Shown: positions 22,736-33,964, counted from the stretch's first letter. The stretch is 64,000 bases of DNA from Odontocerum albicorne (GCA_949825065.1 OX463849.1:33809199-33873198); one strand, 5' to 3'. The notes: generated by a model not told the origin, from the sequence alone. Numbers and translations: made by a program.

Positions 22736-23189
22736 AAATATTTACTTGGAGATTTTTTCTGAAATAAAGACGAGTATATGTTATTTTATTGTCGACCCAG
22801 GTTTTTCTACAATCTTATAACCAATATATTCTGCCAAATAAAATGACCAGATGACGGATGAAAATAGAAAAAAATATCTCCTCATACTCGTATATGGTAG
22901 TCCCCCCCCAGTTTGCAACAATCCCATAAACATAAGTCATACTTTCCCACGATGGGATACAAATCCGCAACCTTTGACTCGAGAGATAATCAAAATTACT
23001 TCTACTTTAGTGCATTTGTCAAAATACGTCAATAGTGGTATTAATGTTACCACTGATTTATGTTTTTCTCGAGTTCAATGAAATTTAATATATTTATTGA
23101 GTAATTACAACCAATAAAATTGGGGTTTATTAATATTTTTTTGTAAATGTTTGAGAAAATGTTTAGACCATTTTTTTCTTTTGTTGTTT

Positions 23190-23250
23190 CTGGAACTCAT
23201 AGTCGAGGATCCCTATGTCATTCCAACATCATTTTAGTTTATTCAATTAG
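23190..23250 (-). repeat. SINE-A 3' end fragment
   Basis: 'ggaactcatagtcgaggatcc...cattccaacat' matches the antisense 3' end of the SINE-A copy at 23443 ('ggacctcgtagtcaaggatcc'). Confidence 0.5.
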
Positions 23251-23284
23251 GCCATTTTAGCATATTTAGAAAAATAAATGGAGT

Positions 23285-23440
23285 GACAATGTATGACAGA
23301 ATACGAAATGTAGTGATAAGGGATGAATGAGAACTTAAGGATGATGTGTTAAATAAGATGAAGAAGAGCACGCTGCAATTGTTTGGGCACGTGGAACGAA
23401 TGAATGAAGAAATACTCTCAAAACAGATATATAATGCACA
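23285..23440 (+). pseudogene. LINE-alpha RT tail fragment
   Basis: The plus strand reads QLFGHVERMNEE (about 23370-23410) within a degenerate RT tail: 'ttgtttgggcacgtggaacgaatga'. It ends directly against an antisense SINE-A. Confidence 0.7.
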
Positions 23441-23442
23441 TG

Positions 23443-23785
23443 TCAGCTGTCGTTGCTGGACCTCGTAGTCAAGGATCCTCTCGCTATTCCAATGTTAATT
23501 AAGTTAGAAATCGAAACTGTGCCGTGGAGTTTGTTTATTAAGTGAAAGAGCCGTTGCACACCAGCAAACTCACCGGCCACACCGCTGTACTGGATCCGAT
23601 GGCACACATGTCTTCTTTTCCTTTTTTCAAAGAATAGATATATGACCGAAGTAATAGGTATCCTTACACCCCCGAATACTAGGCGGAAAAAAATGCCTGT
23701 GTCATTCGAGGAGAGTAACATAGCACGTGGTTCGAACTGGCGACCTTCCACACGGAAGTCCAATGCATTACCGCATGGCCATGTA
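23443..23785 (-). repeat. SINE-A, near full length
   Basis: Antisense copy of about 340 bp: the tRNA-like head, with the B box in reverse complement at about 23728-23740, lies at the right. The body 'gtataaggatacctattac' comes next and the 3' end with 'gaggatccttgactacgagg' lies at the left. With 51838-52210 it defines the full family length. Confidence 0.8.
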
Positions 23786-25490
23786 CCTCATTATTTCTAA
23801 TGAATACTTTCAACCGTTCTTAAACTTCTGTGGTTTGCTGACCAATATATAAATAAAAACGATTACGTAAACTGCATACATTGTGTGAAATATGCTTCTT
23901 TTTGTACACTATCTGGAATACACTTACTATACTTGGCAAAATGTAGGATGGTTCCTGTGACGTTTGAAACGTCATGTCTCAAAGGGATGGGGTAAAATCG
24001 TTTTTTTACAAACCGCATAGTTTTTTTATAAATCGAAAAATTGTTTTTCTCTAAACTGATGTATTAATTCCTAATTATCATTATACTGATTTTCTTATGT
24101 ATTGTATGATTTGTGTCTATCTTTAAATACGCCAAGATCCACTATGAATTAATACTAACTAGGAACATTTAATTTTAGGTATAAAAAATCAAAAATCCAA
24201 TTATCGTATACCCCATCCCTAGCCAATGCAGACTAACGTAGTGACTTTTGACAAACGTCTCCAAATATTATTTGATTTTATCAAACTGCCACATTTTTGC
24301 TAATTTGTAACAAGATGTATTAATTTAGAATTATTGTTAGTTTTATGTAATGTATTTACCTAAATAACTTGCTATTTATTAGACTCGAGGCTTCTATTAA
24401 AGTTGATAAAATAATTAAAATTACTGAACGTCGTTACACGGTTGTATTGAGGCAAATTTGTGAACTGTCACAGGAACCGTGCTACAATTTCTTAAGTGTA
24501 ATACAACATATCGAGTATTTTCTCAACGCCAATCTCCAAAACAAAGTACATTTTTGGGTATAGCAAATTTCTAAAACTGGAACATACGCGGAAAAAAATT
24601 GTGACCGTTGCGAATAACAGCTATTTTTTAAGTTGAAAATCCTTTTAAAATCTTAGTAAGAGATTTAGCAAGAGACATATTTCTTTTGCCTTAAAAGTAT
24701 TAAACATTTACAACTCTTAAAATAACCAATAAAATAGTACAATAAAATGCTGAATAATAATCACAAAAAGAAATAATAAAATGTGAAGCTGGAAATAAAT
24801 CTCGGATGGTTATTAAATTTTTGTATTCTATAATAAAAAAAGTCACAGATTCCGGAATATGGGGTCGTTATTGTTAGTGGATCATTAAAAATATTTGTGA
24901 AATAACTCCGGGAGGGGGGGGGGGAGGGATGATTGTTACTAGTAAGATGATTGGACCAAAGATTTTTTTATAAGAAGGGATGAATTATTTTATTTAAATT
25001 TTTTTCTTAGTAAGATTCTTGTCTAATGGTGCTGCAACCCATGTTGAACTTTTCTCATTTCAATTCTTCAGAAATTTTCGTCTCCGCGCTTTCAATCCTT
25101 AGCGATGGTCCTCCGATATAAGAGCTGCATCGCATGGCTGCTTTTATCAGTGTATTTAGGTATGAAATGTTTTATCTCTTCTACATAGATCAATCGCAGA
25201 GTTGGGAATGGTGAATAACGCAATGACAAGCTTTGTTAAGATATGATTTAAACTCCATTTATTTTCAGGTCCTTTGCACATAACAGGTTTCCCTGATTCG
25301 TACAAGGACCAAACATAACATAACACAAAACAAAACATGCATTAAACAATTCAAAAATTTAAGACATATTTGATAAGAACAATAGTAAAAATGTGTATGA
25401 CACACTAAAAATTAAAGTTAAATAGTATAATTTTTTTAATTATTTCAAGTATTACACTAACTTTAAGAGATTTTTGTTTGAAGATGCTGA
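23786..25490. other. no recognised feature
   Basis: About 1.7 kb of A+T-rich DNA. A G-run (about 24907-24925) is the only compositional oddity. No supported ORF. Confidence 0.45.
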
Positions 25491-25494
25491 GCGA

Positions 25495-25523
25495 CACATG
25501 AAACACTTCTACGAGGGTGGTCC
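25495..25523 (+). repeat. possible mariner terminal repeat
   Basis: The motif ACGAGGGTGGTCCGATAAGT resembles mariner terminal inverted repeats. No partner end was found in the window, so it may be a solo end or chance. It interrupts or abuts a LINE-zeta tail on the minus strand. Confidence 0.35.
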
Positions 25524-25690
25524 GATAAGTACTTAGCCTCGTATATACCAGGACACACACGGTTAAAAAGTGTGATTGCTCTACCTACCGGCATTTCCAA
25601 AGGCAGGTTGGTTCGATTTATAGGTTGGTAGAACGATTTATGGGTGCGTAGTCTCAAATAATTATCCGGAACATATGTACAAACCAAGAC
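25524..25690 (-). pseudogene. LINE-zeta reverse-transcriptase C-terminus
   Basis: The minus strand reads DNYLRLRTHKSFYQPINRTN followed by MPVGRAITLFN. The pattern RLR-x-F-x-P-RT(N/D)-P-R-x-x-LxN is the far C-terminal signature of several non-LTR retrotransposon polyproteins (R1/Jockey/CR1-like groups). No catalytic part is present. A relative with MPVGRALTLLN lies at 57906-58141 on the plus strand. Clade assignment is not possible from this piece. Confidence 0.65.
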
Positions 25691-25867
25691 TGTTCAGGAC
25701 AGATGGGTTAACTAAATTACCCCTGTGTAAACGAAAAAGTGGACACCTAATCGAATAGATCTTCCACTCTCTGATAATCTGAAACTAAGCATCCCCAGTA
25801 AGAAGACACTTGGATAAAGCCAGGGATAATATCCGTACTCTCATGTACAGACAACGGAGAAATCTTT

Positions 25868-26345
25868 TTTGAACCCTTTAGGACAGAGGAATATTCAGGA
25901 GGATTAAAATGAGGCTCGTCAAAGCATGTATCTTCTCTATACGGAGGAGAAGTGTGGACATTAAAGTATATCGATATAATGATGATCGACGTGTTCGAGA
26001 TATGGTACTGAAGACAAATGCTAGGAATATCTTGAATGGAAAAGAGAACAAACGAGTCTATGTTACTGGAACTTGCCTCTACAATTTGTCAATTTGTTGT
26101 TGCGTTTCTTCGGACATATATCGAGACTATGGCACAAGTTTCGAAAATACTGTCATGCTAGGAAATGTCTCTGGTAAGTAGGTAGGTGAATAGGCAACAA
26201 CACCTTGCCTTGGATCGTCCAGATCAAGGATTTTACTAACTCTACTTTATACGAGGCTCCACATCTGGCCGGATACAGAAATGGTTGGAAATGTTGTGCA
26301 GGCCTCATCATAAAGATCACGACTCTTAGCCGACTAGAGACAGAG
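25868..26345 (+). pseudogene. LINE-beta reverse-transcriptase tail
   Basis: Across frameshifts the plus strand reads MRLVKACIFSI, a WTLK-like segment, GISWMEKRTNES, then YIYRDYGTSFENTVMLGN, and finally a QIKDFTNSTLYEAPHL segment. This is the same order as the LINE-beta tail at 17887-18196 and the standard RT C-terminal region of this group. Several stops are present. Confidence 0.7.
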
Positions 26346-26599
26346 GTATAAAACAATCATAATTTTCAGCCTCTCTTGGTCCAATTCTGAGCATACTCGA
26401 AAGCTTCTCCCATGGTTATTCTCTTCTTCCTGAGTCCACTCCATCTTCCTTCTATCACCCCTACGAAATGGTATTTTCGCCTTTTTCGCGATCTTCCTCG
26501 GTTTTATCTTTTCATCTAGAATCTCCATATTATCATAATATAGCTTCATCCGTCGTCATCTCATCTCATCAGATGACATTCCCACTTCCCCTTCAATAT

Positions 26600-26955
26600 G
26601 CCCACTATTGAAATTACATACATACTCGTACATATCATCACGCCATGTCCCTTGGGATAGGCAGAGACAACCGTTCTCCAAACTTTTCTATCCACGGACA
26701 CAACTTTCACCTCCTGCATATTCATACATTTTATCATGCACAATCTTTTATTATTCATATATTACACTTATATTCTTTCAAAATCTGCTCTATTTGGTCC
26801 AGTTACGTTTTCCTCGGTCTATCTCTTCCACGCACATTTTGCACTAACTTGTATACTTGCTAAGTCATTCTTTCATCATCCTTTCTTACCACATGTCCAA
26901 ACCGTCTTAAAGCTTCTTTCTTCATCTTACTTAAAATATCAATTTTATCCATGCA
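26600..26955 (-). pseudogene. LINE-alpha RT tail with intact 3' peptide end
   Basis: On the minus strand, after a degenerate FGHV-like region, the frame reads MNMQEVKVVSVDRKVWRTVV followed by SAYPKGHGVM, the terminal peptide of the family, then an ATAC-rich 3' tail. It abuts an antisense SINE-B at the right. Confidence 0.75.
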
Positions 26956-27011
26956 TTGTATTGTATTACACTTTCGTTATATACAGTACAACCTGGCGAG
27001 CTTATTGCATA
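26956..27011 (-). repeat. SINE-B, left part of a split copy
   Basis: 'tgtattgtattacactttcg' through 'acaacctggcgagcttattgc' is the antisense 3' part of SINE-B. It ends at the left terminus of a mariner, and the rest of the SINE resumes at 27801. Confidence 0.75.
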
Positions 27012-27799
27012 CTACCTTGATCCAAAAGTTTTAGGACGTTATTCATAAAATCGAAAATACAAGTTTATTCATCAAAATCGATATGGTCCCCTTCAAAGCA
27101 CTCCACATCGATTGCAACGCACTTACGCCAGCGCTTGATCCAATCCTCGAAACACCGCTGGTACTCGATTTTCAGTATGTCCATCAGAGCCGTCTTCGAT
27201 TTTTTCATGACATTCTCTCGGGTGCTGCAACGCGTTCCGCGAAGAGGTTTTATAAGTCGGTTGAACAGGAAAAAGTCGCAGGGAGCCAGATCAGGTGAAT
27301 TCGAAGGCTGCTGGATAGTAATCGTGTTGTTTTTGGTCAAAAACTCATGGAAATCATGTCTTTCGCGATTTCAACGCGGTCCTTTTTTTTTGCATGAAAT
27401 TGAGGTCTTTCGCCACCAGTTTTGCAGCGACACGTCTGAGGCCCAAATCACTAACCAAAATGTCTTGAGCGGATCCATAAGCGATGTTCAAGTCCTCTGC
27501 CAGCTTTCTAATGGTCAATTTGCGGCTTTCGGTCAACATTTCTTTGATCACACAAAATTTAATTCAAACTCGTTGATGCACAGTTGATGCCATTTTCAAA
27601 CTTGTAAAAAAATCGAAAACACGCACAAAGGTAGATGTACTCAGTACAGCGTAACTTTTACAAATGTCAAGATATGACGCTGAAATTTAAAGGGAAGGGT
27701 CAATGATGGATGTGGTAACCTAACAAAAAAAAAGAATTCCAATCGGGTTACTGACAGCGCCACACGGTGGCCGGTCCTAAAACCTTTTGATCAAGGTAG
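27012..27799 (-). mobile_element. internally deleted mariner inside SINE-B
   Basis: The ~788-bp element has terminal inverted repeats reading CTACCTTGATC(C/A)AAA at each end (27012-27037 and 27774-27799, about 23 of 25 matching). Left TA and right TG flank it, i.e. a slightly degraded TA target duplication. It contains the two ends of a transposase gene but lacks the middle. Its TIRs and protein differ from the 11654 mariner, so it is a separate lineage. Confidence 0.85.
27065..27593 (-). pseudogene. mariner-superfamily transposase, catalytic core deleted
   Basis: The start codon is at 27593 (MASTVHQRV), followed by a TGA at codon 10. The N-terminal helix-turn-helix text MLTESRKLTIRKLAEDLN and SDLGLRRVAAKLVAKDLNFM is well preserved. 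A jump near 27340-27390 then leads straight to the C-terminal text SPDLAPCDFFLF, RCFEDWIKRWRKC and FEGDHIDFDE. The third catalytic Asp (in APCD) survives. The segments with the first two Asps (T-DE-W and HDNA-PH) are gone. The style matches the lineage often annotated as 'GVQW3/FLJ37770-like'. It cannot be active. Confidence 0.88.
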
Positions 27800-27800
27800 T

Positions 27801-27912
27801 GAAAACCAGGCGGGAATCTTTTATAAAAAAATCTGGGTCTCAACAGGAATCGAACTCGTAGCCTCCGGGTTGGGAGACAAGCTTCTTATAAACTACCCCA
27901 CGAAGGTTTTCA
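27801..27912 (-). repeat. SINE-B, right part (tRNA-like head) of a split copy
   Basis: Resumes with 'gtgaaaaccaggcgggaatc', then 'aatctgggtctcaacaggaatcgaactcg', and ends in the antisense A-box region 'ttataaactaccccacgaagg'. About 50 bp of the SINE body is missing between the two parts. Confidence 0.75.
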
Positions 27913-28210
27913 TTTAACCAATATGCATTACAAGACCCAGCACAGACGACAATGACGAGAACACCCGTCTCTAACAAACATATACATTTCATACGATCAT
28001 TCCTTACTCGATCGTACGTTGTAACACCAGATATTCTTATCAAGGCACGCATTTGTATCGCATTTACTCTGCACTTATCACACTTTCGATGCAAAGATGA
28101 TATTATTATAAACAATGCCTCCTTTGATATGTTACATACATCAAAGTAGGCGCTAGCACACCATTGAGCACAACAATGTATCATGTATATTATACATCAA
28201 TATATAATAC
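27913..28210. other. no recognised feature
   Basis: Unassigned spacer. Nothing identifiable. Confidence 0.4.
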
Positions 28211-28218
28211 AAATATAC

Positions 28219-29276
28219 CAGGGATGGTTAACAGGCGGGTCGCGATCGACTGGTCGCGTAGCAATTTTTGATTCGCGGCTACCTTCGTTGCTTACAATAT
28301 GGTGTGCGACGTTGCCAAATCTCATTACGCGCATGCACTTGTCAACGCATTAGTTATCCTTTTTTAATATGTAGATATGTCTACTTCAAATAAACGTATG
28401 TACGAATATGTTATTTAACATATATATAAAAGATTTTTTTTTCTTTATAACTTTTCTAGCGAAGTAAATTTCGTCATTCTTATTGATAAACTTTTAGTTA
28501 TAAGTTATCCTTTGTTAATCTTTCCCTTCCTGTGCTAAAAAAATCTGCCGATTCCGGTGCTGTGTATTCAATACACATATAAAAATGCGCGATTTAAAAT
28601 CGGAAAAATAAGAATTTTCATAGCCAATTGCTTAAATTAATTAAATTCGAAGTCAAAAGTGATAATAATTGAAATTTAATTGCTGAAAATGTGAAAAACA
28701 TATTGACCGACGTTGACAAAACGGGCAGATACTACCTTAGATGAATGCCCGACAGGTACTGAGACCTGATACGGACTAACACTGTGTATGTTATACCTCG
28801 AAGGAAGAAACACAACTCTGAACTGAGATTCTATTTATTGCGTTGTCATATACCAAAGTGGAGTGAGAGTGAGACGTGAATAGCGTCGCTTCCTCACCCA
28901 TAGCGGTTTTTTAGAATTAATAAACCTACGTCACACACTGGCGCAGGTTTGATTGTATTGGTGAATTTATTCCCGATTTTCACAAAATATCTCTGATGTG
29001 TCCGATAAGTGCTAATTATTATTAATATTATTTTTTCATTCAATGCGTAAATGTATTACGGAGGAATACCTAAAATCTGAACCCAGTATTTATTATATTT
29101 ATAGAGATATTAAAGTTTTTAGAAGCAATGTGTACTAGTTACACATCACAGGGAAGGAAGGGTAAAATGTGTATTATGTATTAATGTGTTAAATCTCACG
29201 AGCTTGATAGATAAATCGCGACTATTTTTTTTACGTAAAAAGTCGATCGCGCCAACAAACAACTTGGCCACCCCTG
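28219..29276. mobile_element. hAT-type non-autonomous element, interrupted
   Basis: The termini read CAGGGATGGTTAACAGGCGG on the left and, in reverse complement, CAGGGGTGGCCAAGTTG on the right; both continue into a GCGATCGACT motif. CAGGG(R)TGGCCAA is a typical hAT terminal repeat. The flanks are 8-bp near-identical sequences (aaatatac at 28211-28218, atatatac at 29277-29284), the hAT target-duplication length. Without the nested MITE the element is only ~410 bp with no coding capacity. Confidence 0.85.
28519..29161 (+). mobile_element. piggyBac-type MITE, copy 2, nested in hAT element
   Basis: Left TTAA at 28515-28518. The left end reads CTTTCCCTTCCTGTGCT and the right end CACATCACAGGGAAGGAAGG. 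The right TTAA has decayed to GTAA. The interior is collinear with the copies at 34626 (inverted) and 45820. Confidence 0.85.
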
Positions 29277-29284
29277 ATATATAC

Positions 29285-29455
29285 CTTCACGCCGTCTCCC
29301 TATCGGTGTAGGTAGAAAGGAGAGACCGCCAGGCTTTCCAATCGTGACACAGATATTTCGCTTCTTCTACATCCATACGCCTTATTACACTGCTCCTACG
29401 ATTTTTCTAACATTTCCTTCTTTCAAAATATTACACACTTAATCAAATCCCATAT
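29285..29455 (-). repeat. LINE-alpha 3' end fragment
   Basis: 'cgtctccctatcggtgtagg', 'ccaggctttccaatcgtgac' and 'cctacgatttttctaacatt' follow the order of the antisense LINE-alpha 3' region. The hAT element inserted at its outer edge. Confidence 0.65.
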
Positions 29456-29884
29456 TTACGAAAATTCGAAATGTGACAAAGTACATAAATATTTTGCATA
29501 CATTTTAAAATGTATTTTCATGCTTTTCGATTTGAATTGACAAACACGAAAAAGCAATCACATATTGATGCGACTATATTTTGTTTATTGTTGAACGCGG
29601 TGAAAGCTTTATGGAAGAACATTAAAATATAAGAGTTTATCATTGGTGAATGCATCGTGCTGCATTTTCAGTACTGAAACCTTTAACAGCATTGGCTCTG
29701 ATATCTCTACCATTTCAGCATTAACTAGAATCATAAATATTAAAGAAACATACCTAAGATTCTATTAAATAATACCTAAGATTCTATTAAGTAAATCTTT
29801 AAAATTTACTCTAGAAAATTGTTGAAATTTTTGTTGAAAACTAATATACTCGTAAGTATAAAACTTATTTTTTCACTATTAAGG

Positions 29885-30020
29885 TATATTGAAGTTATTA
29901 AGAAGATTAAAGAAATGAGCTCAAGATGGTTTGACGATGTGGAGAGAATGAATTCTGAAAGAATGATTCGGCGAATATGGAAGTTAGATGTGCGTGTAAG
30001 AGGTAGACTGAGGTAAATAT
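29885..30020 (+). pseudogene. LINE-alpha RT tail fragment
   Basis: The plus strand reads KEMSSRWFDDVERMNSERM, a decayed form of LRWFGHVERM, followed by RGRLR (G-R-P-like). Too short and isolated to be anything but a retrotransposon relic. Confidence 0.65.
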
Positions 30021-30089
30021 AAATATAATAGATTTTAAAATAAGATGAAGTGAGAACTATTAATACGAGACGACGAATTTTTTTACAAC

Positions 30090-30168
30090 TTCGTAGCCTA
30101 GTTGGTATAACAACTGTCTCCTAGCCCAGAGGTTGCGGGTTTAAATCCCGTTGGAACTTAGACCTTAT
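30090..30168 (+). repeat. SINE-B head (tRNA-like)
   Basis: 'cgtagcctagttggtataac' (A-box region) and 'ggttgcgggtttaaatccc' (B-box region) with the usual spacing, then 'gttggaactta'. Only the tRNA-related head is recognisable. It is a repeat head rather than a tRNA gene. Confidence 0.65.
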
Positions 30169-30169
30169 C

Positions 30170-31125
30170 TATAACACCGAATAGTGATATAACTCATTTT
30201 AAGTAAGCACATTTCACATATTATCATAAGTACCGAAAATATGGTGCAATAATTCTTATCTTTACTTCCATATTTGTATATGTGCCCACATGACAAAATT
30301 TAATCAAAATTTCGTTTTAATTGCATCAAATGAATAAAATTGGTATTAGGGCGGCATGAGATTCCAGCAGATATCTAAAACCTCCATTACACAAGAGGGC
30401 AATCATTAACACGGTCATGAAATAAGTCATATACTTAGCCTAGCTTCCTTTTGATTATTACGACTTGATTCACAAAGAATCATAAACGGTTTATAGACTT
30501 GAATAAAATTTTGTTAGTAACAGGAGACCATAAATTGCCGAATCATCTAATACCAGCGTTTGTACATCATGCAGTTTAATTGTCGTACAGTAATTGATAT
30601 AATTTTACTCCTACTGCATTTAAGCTGTGTTGTGGAAGATGCTCTGTATGTAAAGACGTTTATGGGTCATGTATTCTTGATGTGATGTGATTAAATTTGT
30701 AGATTTATTACGAGGGTGTATGTTATGTTGTGTATGATGGGTTTGTAGTATTAATCCTTGGATTGCACAATGTGGATATAAAAACTTTGAAAATTGATGA
30801 GCTGTGTATTAAAGATCGATTTGGTAACTTGAAGAATTAACTTTTCATTAATGTATGTATTTTTTAAAATATGAATTCAGTTAACTTTATAAGATCTCTT
30901 TAGCTTGGTAGTTTTGATAAATCGTTGCTTGAGCTCGAGGTTGACGCGAGAAGACGAAGAGATCGTTAAAGGAAAATATGGAGGAATAGTGTGGAGGATG
31001 TCGAAACGTAAGGAGTGGTAGGAGATTTTGTTCTCAACATATAACTCTGGAAAGAGAAGACTCAAAAATCTAACCCCACATAGTGAGTTTGAGCTAGAAG
31101 GAGGAACAAATTTTTTTTGTTTATA
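30170..31125. other. no recognised feature
   Basis: A+T-rich. A patch near 30920-31100 reads charged residues in two frames, possibly old transposon sequence, but I cannot name it. Confidence 0.4.
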
Positions 31126-31127
31126 CA

Positions 31128-31339
31128 TATCAGATTATTTCCTGTTATTTCCTATGAAGGGAAAGGTGTACATCAACAAACCAACCACAATCCCGATGCT
31201 TAAGGACAATATTCGAAAAGAAATTGCTGAAATAACACCAGGAGTCTGCAAGAATGTTCTGAAAAATATGCTTGAAAGAGCTCGCGTTTGCGCCACGGCC
31301 AGAGGCGGCCACTTGATCGACATTATATTCCATACATAA
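31128..31339 (+). pseudogene. Tc1/mariner-type transposase, C-terminal fragment 2
   Basis: The plus strand reads MKGKVYINKPTTIPMLKDNI, then KEIAEITPGVCKNVLKNM, then ERARVCATARGGHLIDIIFH and a stop. This is the C-terminus of the same 'Tc3-like/DUF4817' transposase group as 3036-3311 and is better preserved. The catalytic region is missing upstream. About 80 bp downstream lies a plausible terminal repeat (31421-31447), which would make this the right end of an element whose left part is lost. Confidence 0.8.
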
Positions 31340-31420
31340 TGGTAAATACCATATATTCAATCAATTAAATATAAATCATACAATTGTATTTCATTTAAAC
31401 GTTATTAAAAACAAAAACAT

Positions 31421-31447
31421 CGGTCCAAAAATAAAACGCACCCTGTA
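31421..31447 (-). repeat. probable right terminal repeat of Tc1/mariner-type element
   Basis: In reverse complement it reads TACAGGGTGCGTTTTATTTT, a style of terminus common for elements with this transposase C-terminus. It lies ~80 bp beyond the stop codon of the transposase remnant. No left partner was found. Confidence 0.5.
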
Positions 31448-31449
31448 TT

Positions 31450-32560
31450 ATTAAGAAATATTTTTTTCTATCTTGATATTGAATTCATGCTCAAAAAAGT
31501 TCGATTTTCTGTATTTCAAAAATAATTTTTATTTTTTTATTTTATACATGGCAAGAAATATATATCATTTGCGAAAAAAACAACAGGTAATTGAATTCGG
31601 ACACACAATTTTAATGGATCTAGGTTTGTCGCCTTTCATTTGTCGTGCCCCCAGTAAACTAGGTTTTTGCCTGTATCTTACTGAGGACACCACACAGAAA
31701 TAAAACCCCACCTAAATAAAGTCGCTGATGTCTCCGGATGCCTAAAATATGTGGTCTAAAGTACATGAGAATTGACAGGAAGGTCCAAATTTACAAAATA
31801 TGTATGAAGAAGAAAACATACGAAATATATTTTTATCATAAGGCTAGAAAAGTGGTTCTTAGAGTTTCTTTTGTATACTGTAAAAACATATTTTTCTCAA
31901 AAAAATGGATCGCATGTCATGGGGACTCGATTCATTTATGTTACTAGATTAATTGAATAGTGGGGAACTAGAAAAAAATAATTTATCAACGCGACTCCAA
32001 AAATGTGTTAAAAATGGTAGTTAAAACGAAAGTCTCTGACAACCGTTTATTTGCCCCATCAAACTTTGACTGCTGCACTAATAGGCGCCGTCGTTATTCG
32101 TTGCAGTAACGCGGCTGGTTGCGTTTACCGCTTTCGCATAACGGATTAACGATTCGTTATCGGACCGGTACAGGCGCCCGTTATAACGCCTCACTCATGA
32201 CAGAACTATTCCATCAACCACCGAATGTATTAACTCAGGGCGTTAAATGCAGGAGATAGGATAGGTCTTCTCGAGTTTGGATGCATATTCTGGCGCATGG
32301 ATCGTAAAGTAGAGTTTGACGGCAGCCAACTGAAATTACTCATTTGCTTCCGAACCGTTAAACAGATTGCTGACCGCTTATGTTCAATACCAGGTGACTT
32401 AAAAAAACATTCTTGGACATACAATATTATAGTTATTTAAGCGATAAACGAAAAATAAAAAAGCAAGAATTCTATTAAAAATATACGGGAACATATATAG
32501 CCTGTCTGTAGACTCGGGGAAAACGGATTCGATACTTGTTTTCTATGAATCGAAAAAGTG
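31450..32560. other. no recognised feature; contains a GC-rich patch
   Basis: Mostly A+T-rich with no supported ORF. At about 32080-32200 base composition shifts to G+C-rich with many CG dinucleotides, unlike its neighbours. I found no tRNA fold, coding pattern or repeat partner for it. Confidence 0.45.
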
Positions 32561-32561
32561 G

Positions 32562-32631
32562 CCTTAAATAAACACCTGACTGGAACCATTTTTAAAAATA
32601 CAATTGGTTCCAGTCAAGTATTTATTTAAGC
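32562..32631. repeat. inverted repeat, ~26-bp arms
   Basis: The left arm 'cttaaataaacacctgactg' + 'gaacca' and the right arm 'tggttccagtcaagtattta' + 'tttaag' pair with two mismatches around a 16-base spacer. The arm text resembles the SINE-B body ('cttaagtg...cagtctggaac'), so it may be two SINE-B pieces in opposite orientation. Confidence 0.75.
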
Positions 32632-32634
32632 CCT

Positions 32635-33628
32635 CTTTTTAATATAATATATTGTCTTTTATTTTGTATTTGTTTCTGGCCACTTAAGTATTGTTTATTT
32701 TGTCAATAAATAAATATCATATTTAGTGGTTTGCTCAATCTGAAAAGCGCGGTCGGGGTACAATATTGTCTTTGGTCCCAATAATCGAAAACTCAGATTT
32801 TATTATAGAACCACAAGAGAAAGCTCGTAACTCACAGTTCATCATAATACTTGTAGGAAATACTATCATGTGTGGAGAGGCAACAAGACTCATACACATC
32901 TAGCGCGAATGGATATGATTAACAAACAAACTTTCAAAAGGAATTGAATTCTAAATTCCTCAAAGGGAAGTCATGCGTCTTATCATGAGTGTCGTTATTA
33001 TACTTAGAGAAATATTGTGATTGGACAATTTTAATTTCTTTTCGATAAAGACTTAGTAATTACACTTAAACTTACGTTAACATCAGTAATTAAACTTACG
33101 TTTCAAATCCTTTTGGTCTTTCCTTTTTTAATTAAATGGATTATCTCTTAGCGAAACGAGTTTATTTACTTGCTGTACTTAATAGCGTCTAATTGCTTTA
33201 AACCGGATAAAAATAAAAGGTTTATCGGTGTACAATGGAGATTGGTCCGAGGGAAGATTAATTACTCAGACTGGCCGATGTATGGATTTACCCTTACACG
33301 GATATTCTCTTGTTTTAATTCACAGGGGTGTGATTTGGATGTTGTGTCGCGCAAGGGTTGATAAAAATGTATGATACACCAAACCCTCTATTATCAAATA
33401 AGTAAAAAAATATATTTAATACGAAGACCAGTTAAGTGCTATGAACCAGTGATATATGACATACTCATATGTTATAAGTTCCAACTTGTGTTTCTTATAA
33501 CAAATTCTAAATTAAATGCATTTTTTATGTAAAAATATTTCTCATGTTAAAAGAGTTTTATACATATTTTTAATTAAACTAGGTGTATATTTATCAAATG
33601 TTTCAGCTTTAAATTTAAGAAACCGCAT
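32635..33628. other. no recognised feature
   Basis: Unassigned, mainly A+T-rich. Confidence 0.4.
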
Positions 33629-33630
33629 AT

Positions 33631-33929
33631 TAGAATATTTAACAATAAATTACTTCGTTATTTCATTAATTATATTAATTCTCGCTACATGTTTTTCTAC
33701 CTCCTATCACGAGGCTCTCTTCAGGCGAAATAAAACCGATTTGTTATAGGAGCACATCATACACTTTTGATGTGAGTGGTCCATAGTAACACACCAACAG
33801 TATAATATAAATACTGCTCTCATAACAAACCGGGATTATTCCGCCTAAAGAGAGCCTCGGGATAGGATGTAGAAACACGTGTAGCGAGGATGAATGTAAT
33901 AACAAACAAATTTATTGTTAAATATTCTA
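33631..33929. mobile_element. palindromic foldback element (family I)
   Basis: A 299-bp imperfect palindrome. The left arm (33631-~33750) runs tagaatatttaacaataaa ... cgaggctctcttcaggcg ... gatttgttat. The right arm (~33825-33929) is its reverse complement with substitutions and ends in aatattcta. The central ~70 bp is the loop. Single-arm or partial relatives are at 14595-14800 and 51665-51775, so it is a dispersed foldback MITE family. No coding capacity. Confidence 0.8.
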
Positions 33930-33964
33930 GGTGCACTGTTTACTCAATAAAATAAAATTATAAA

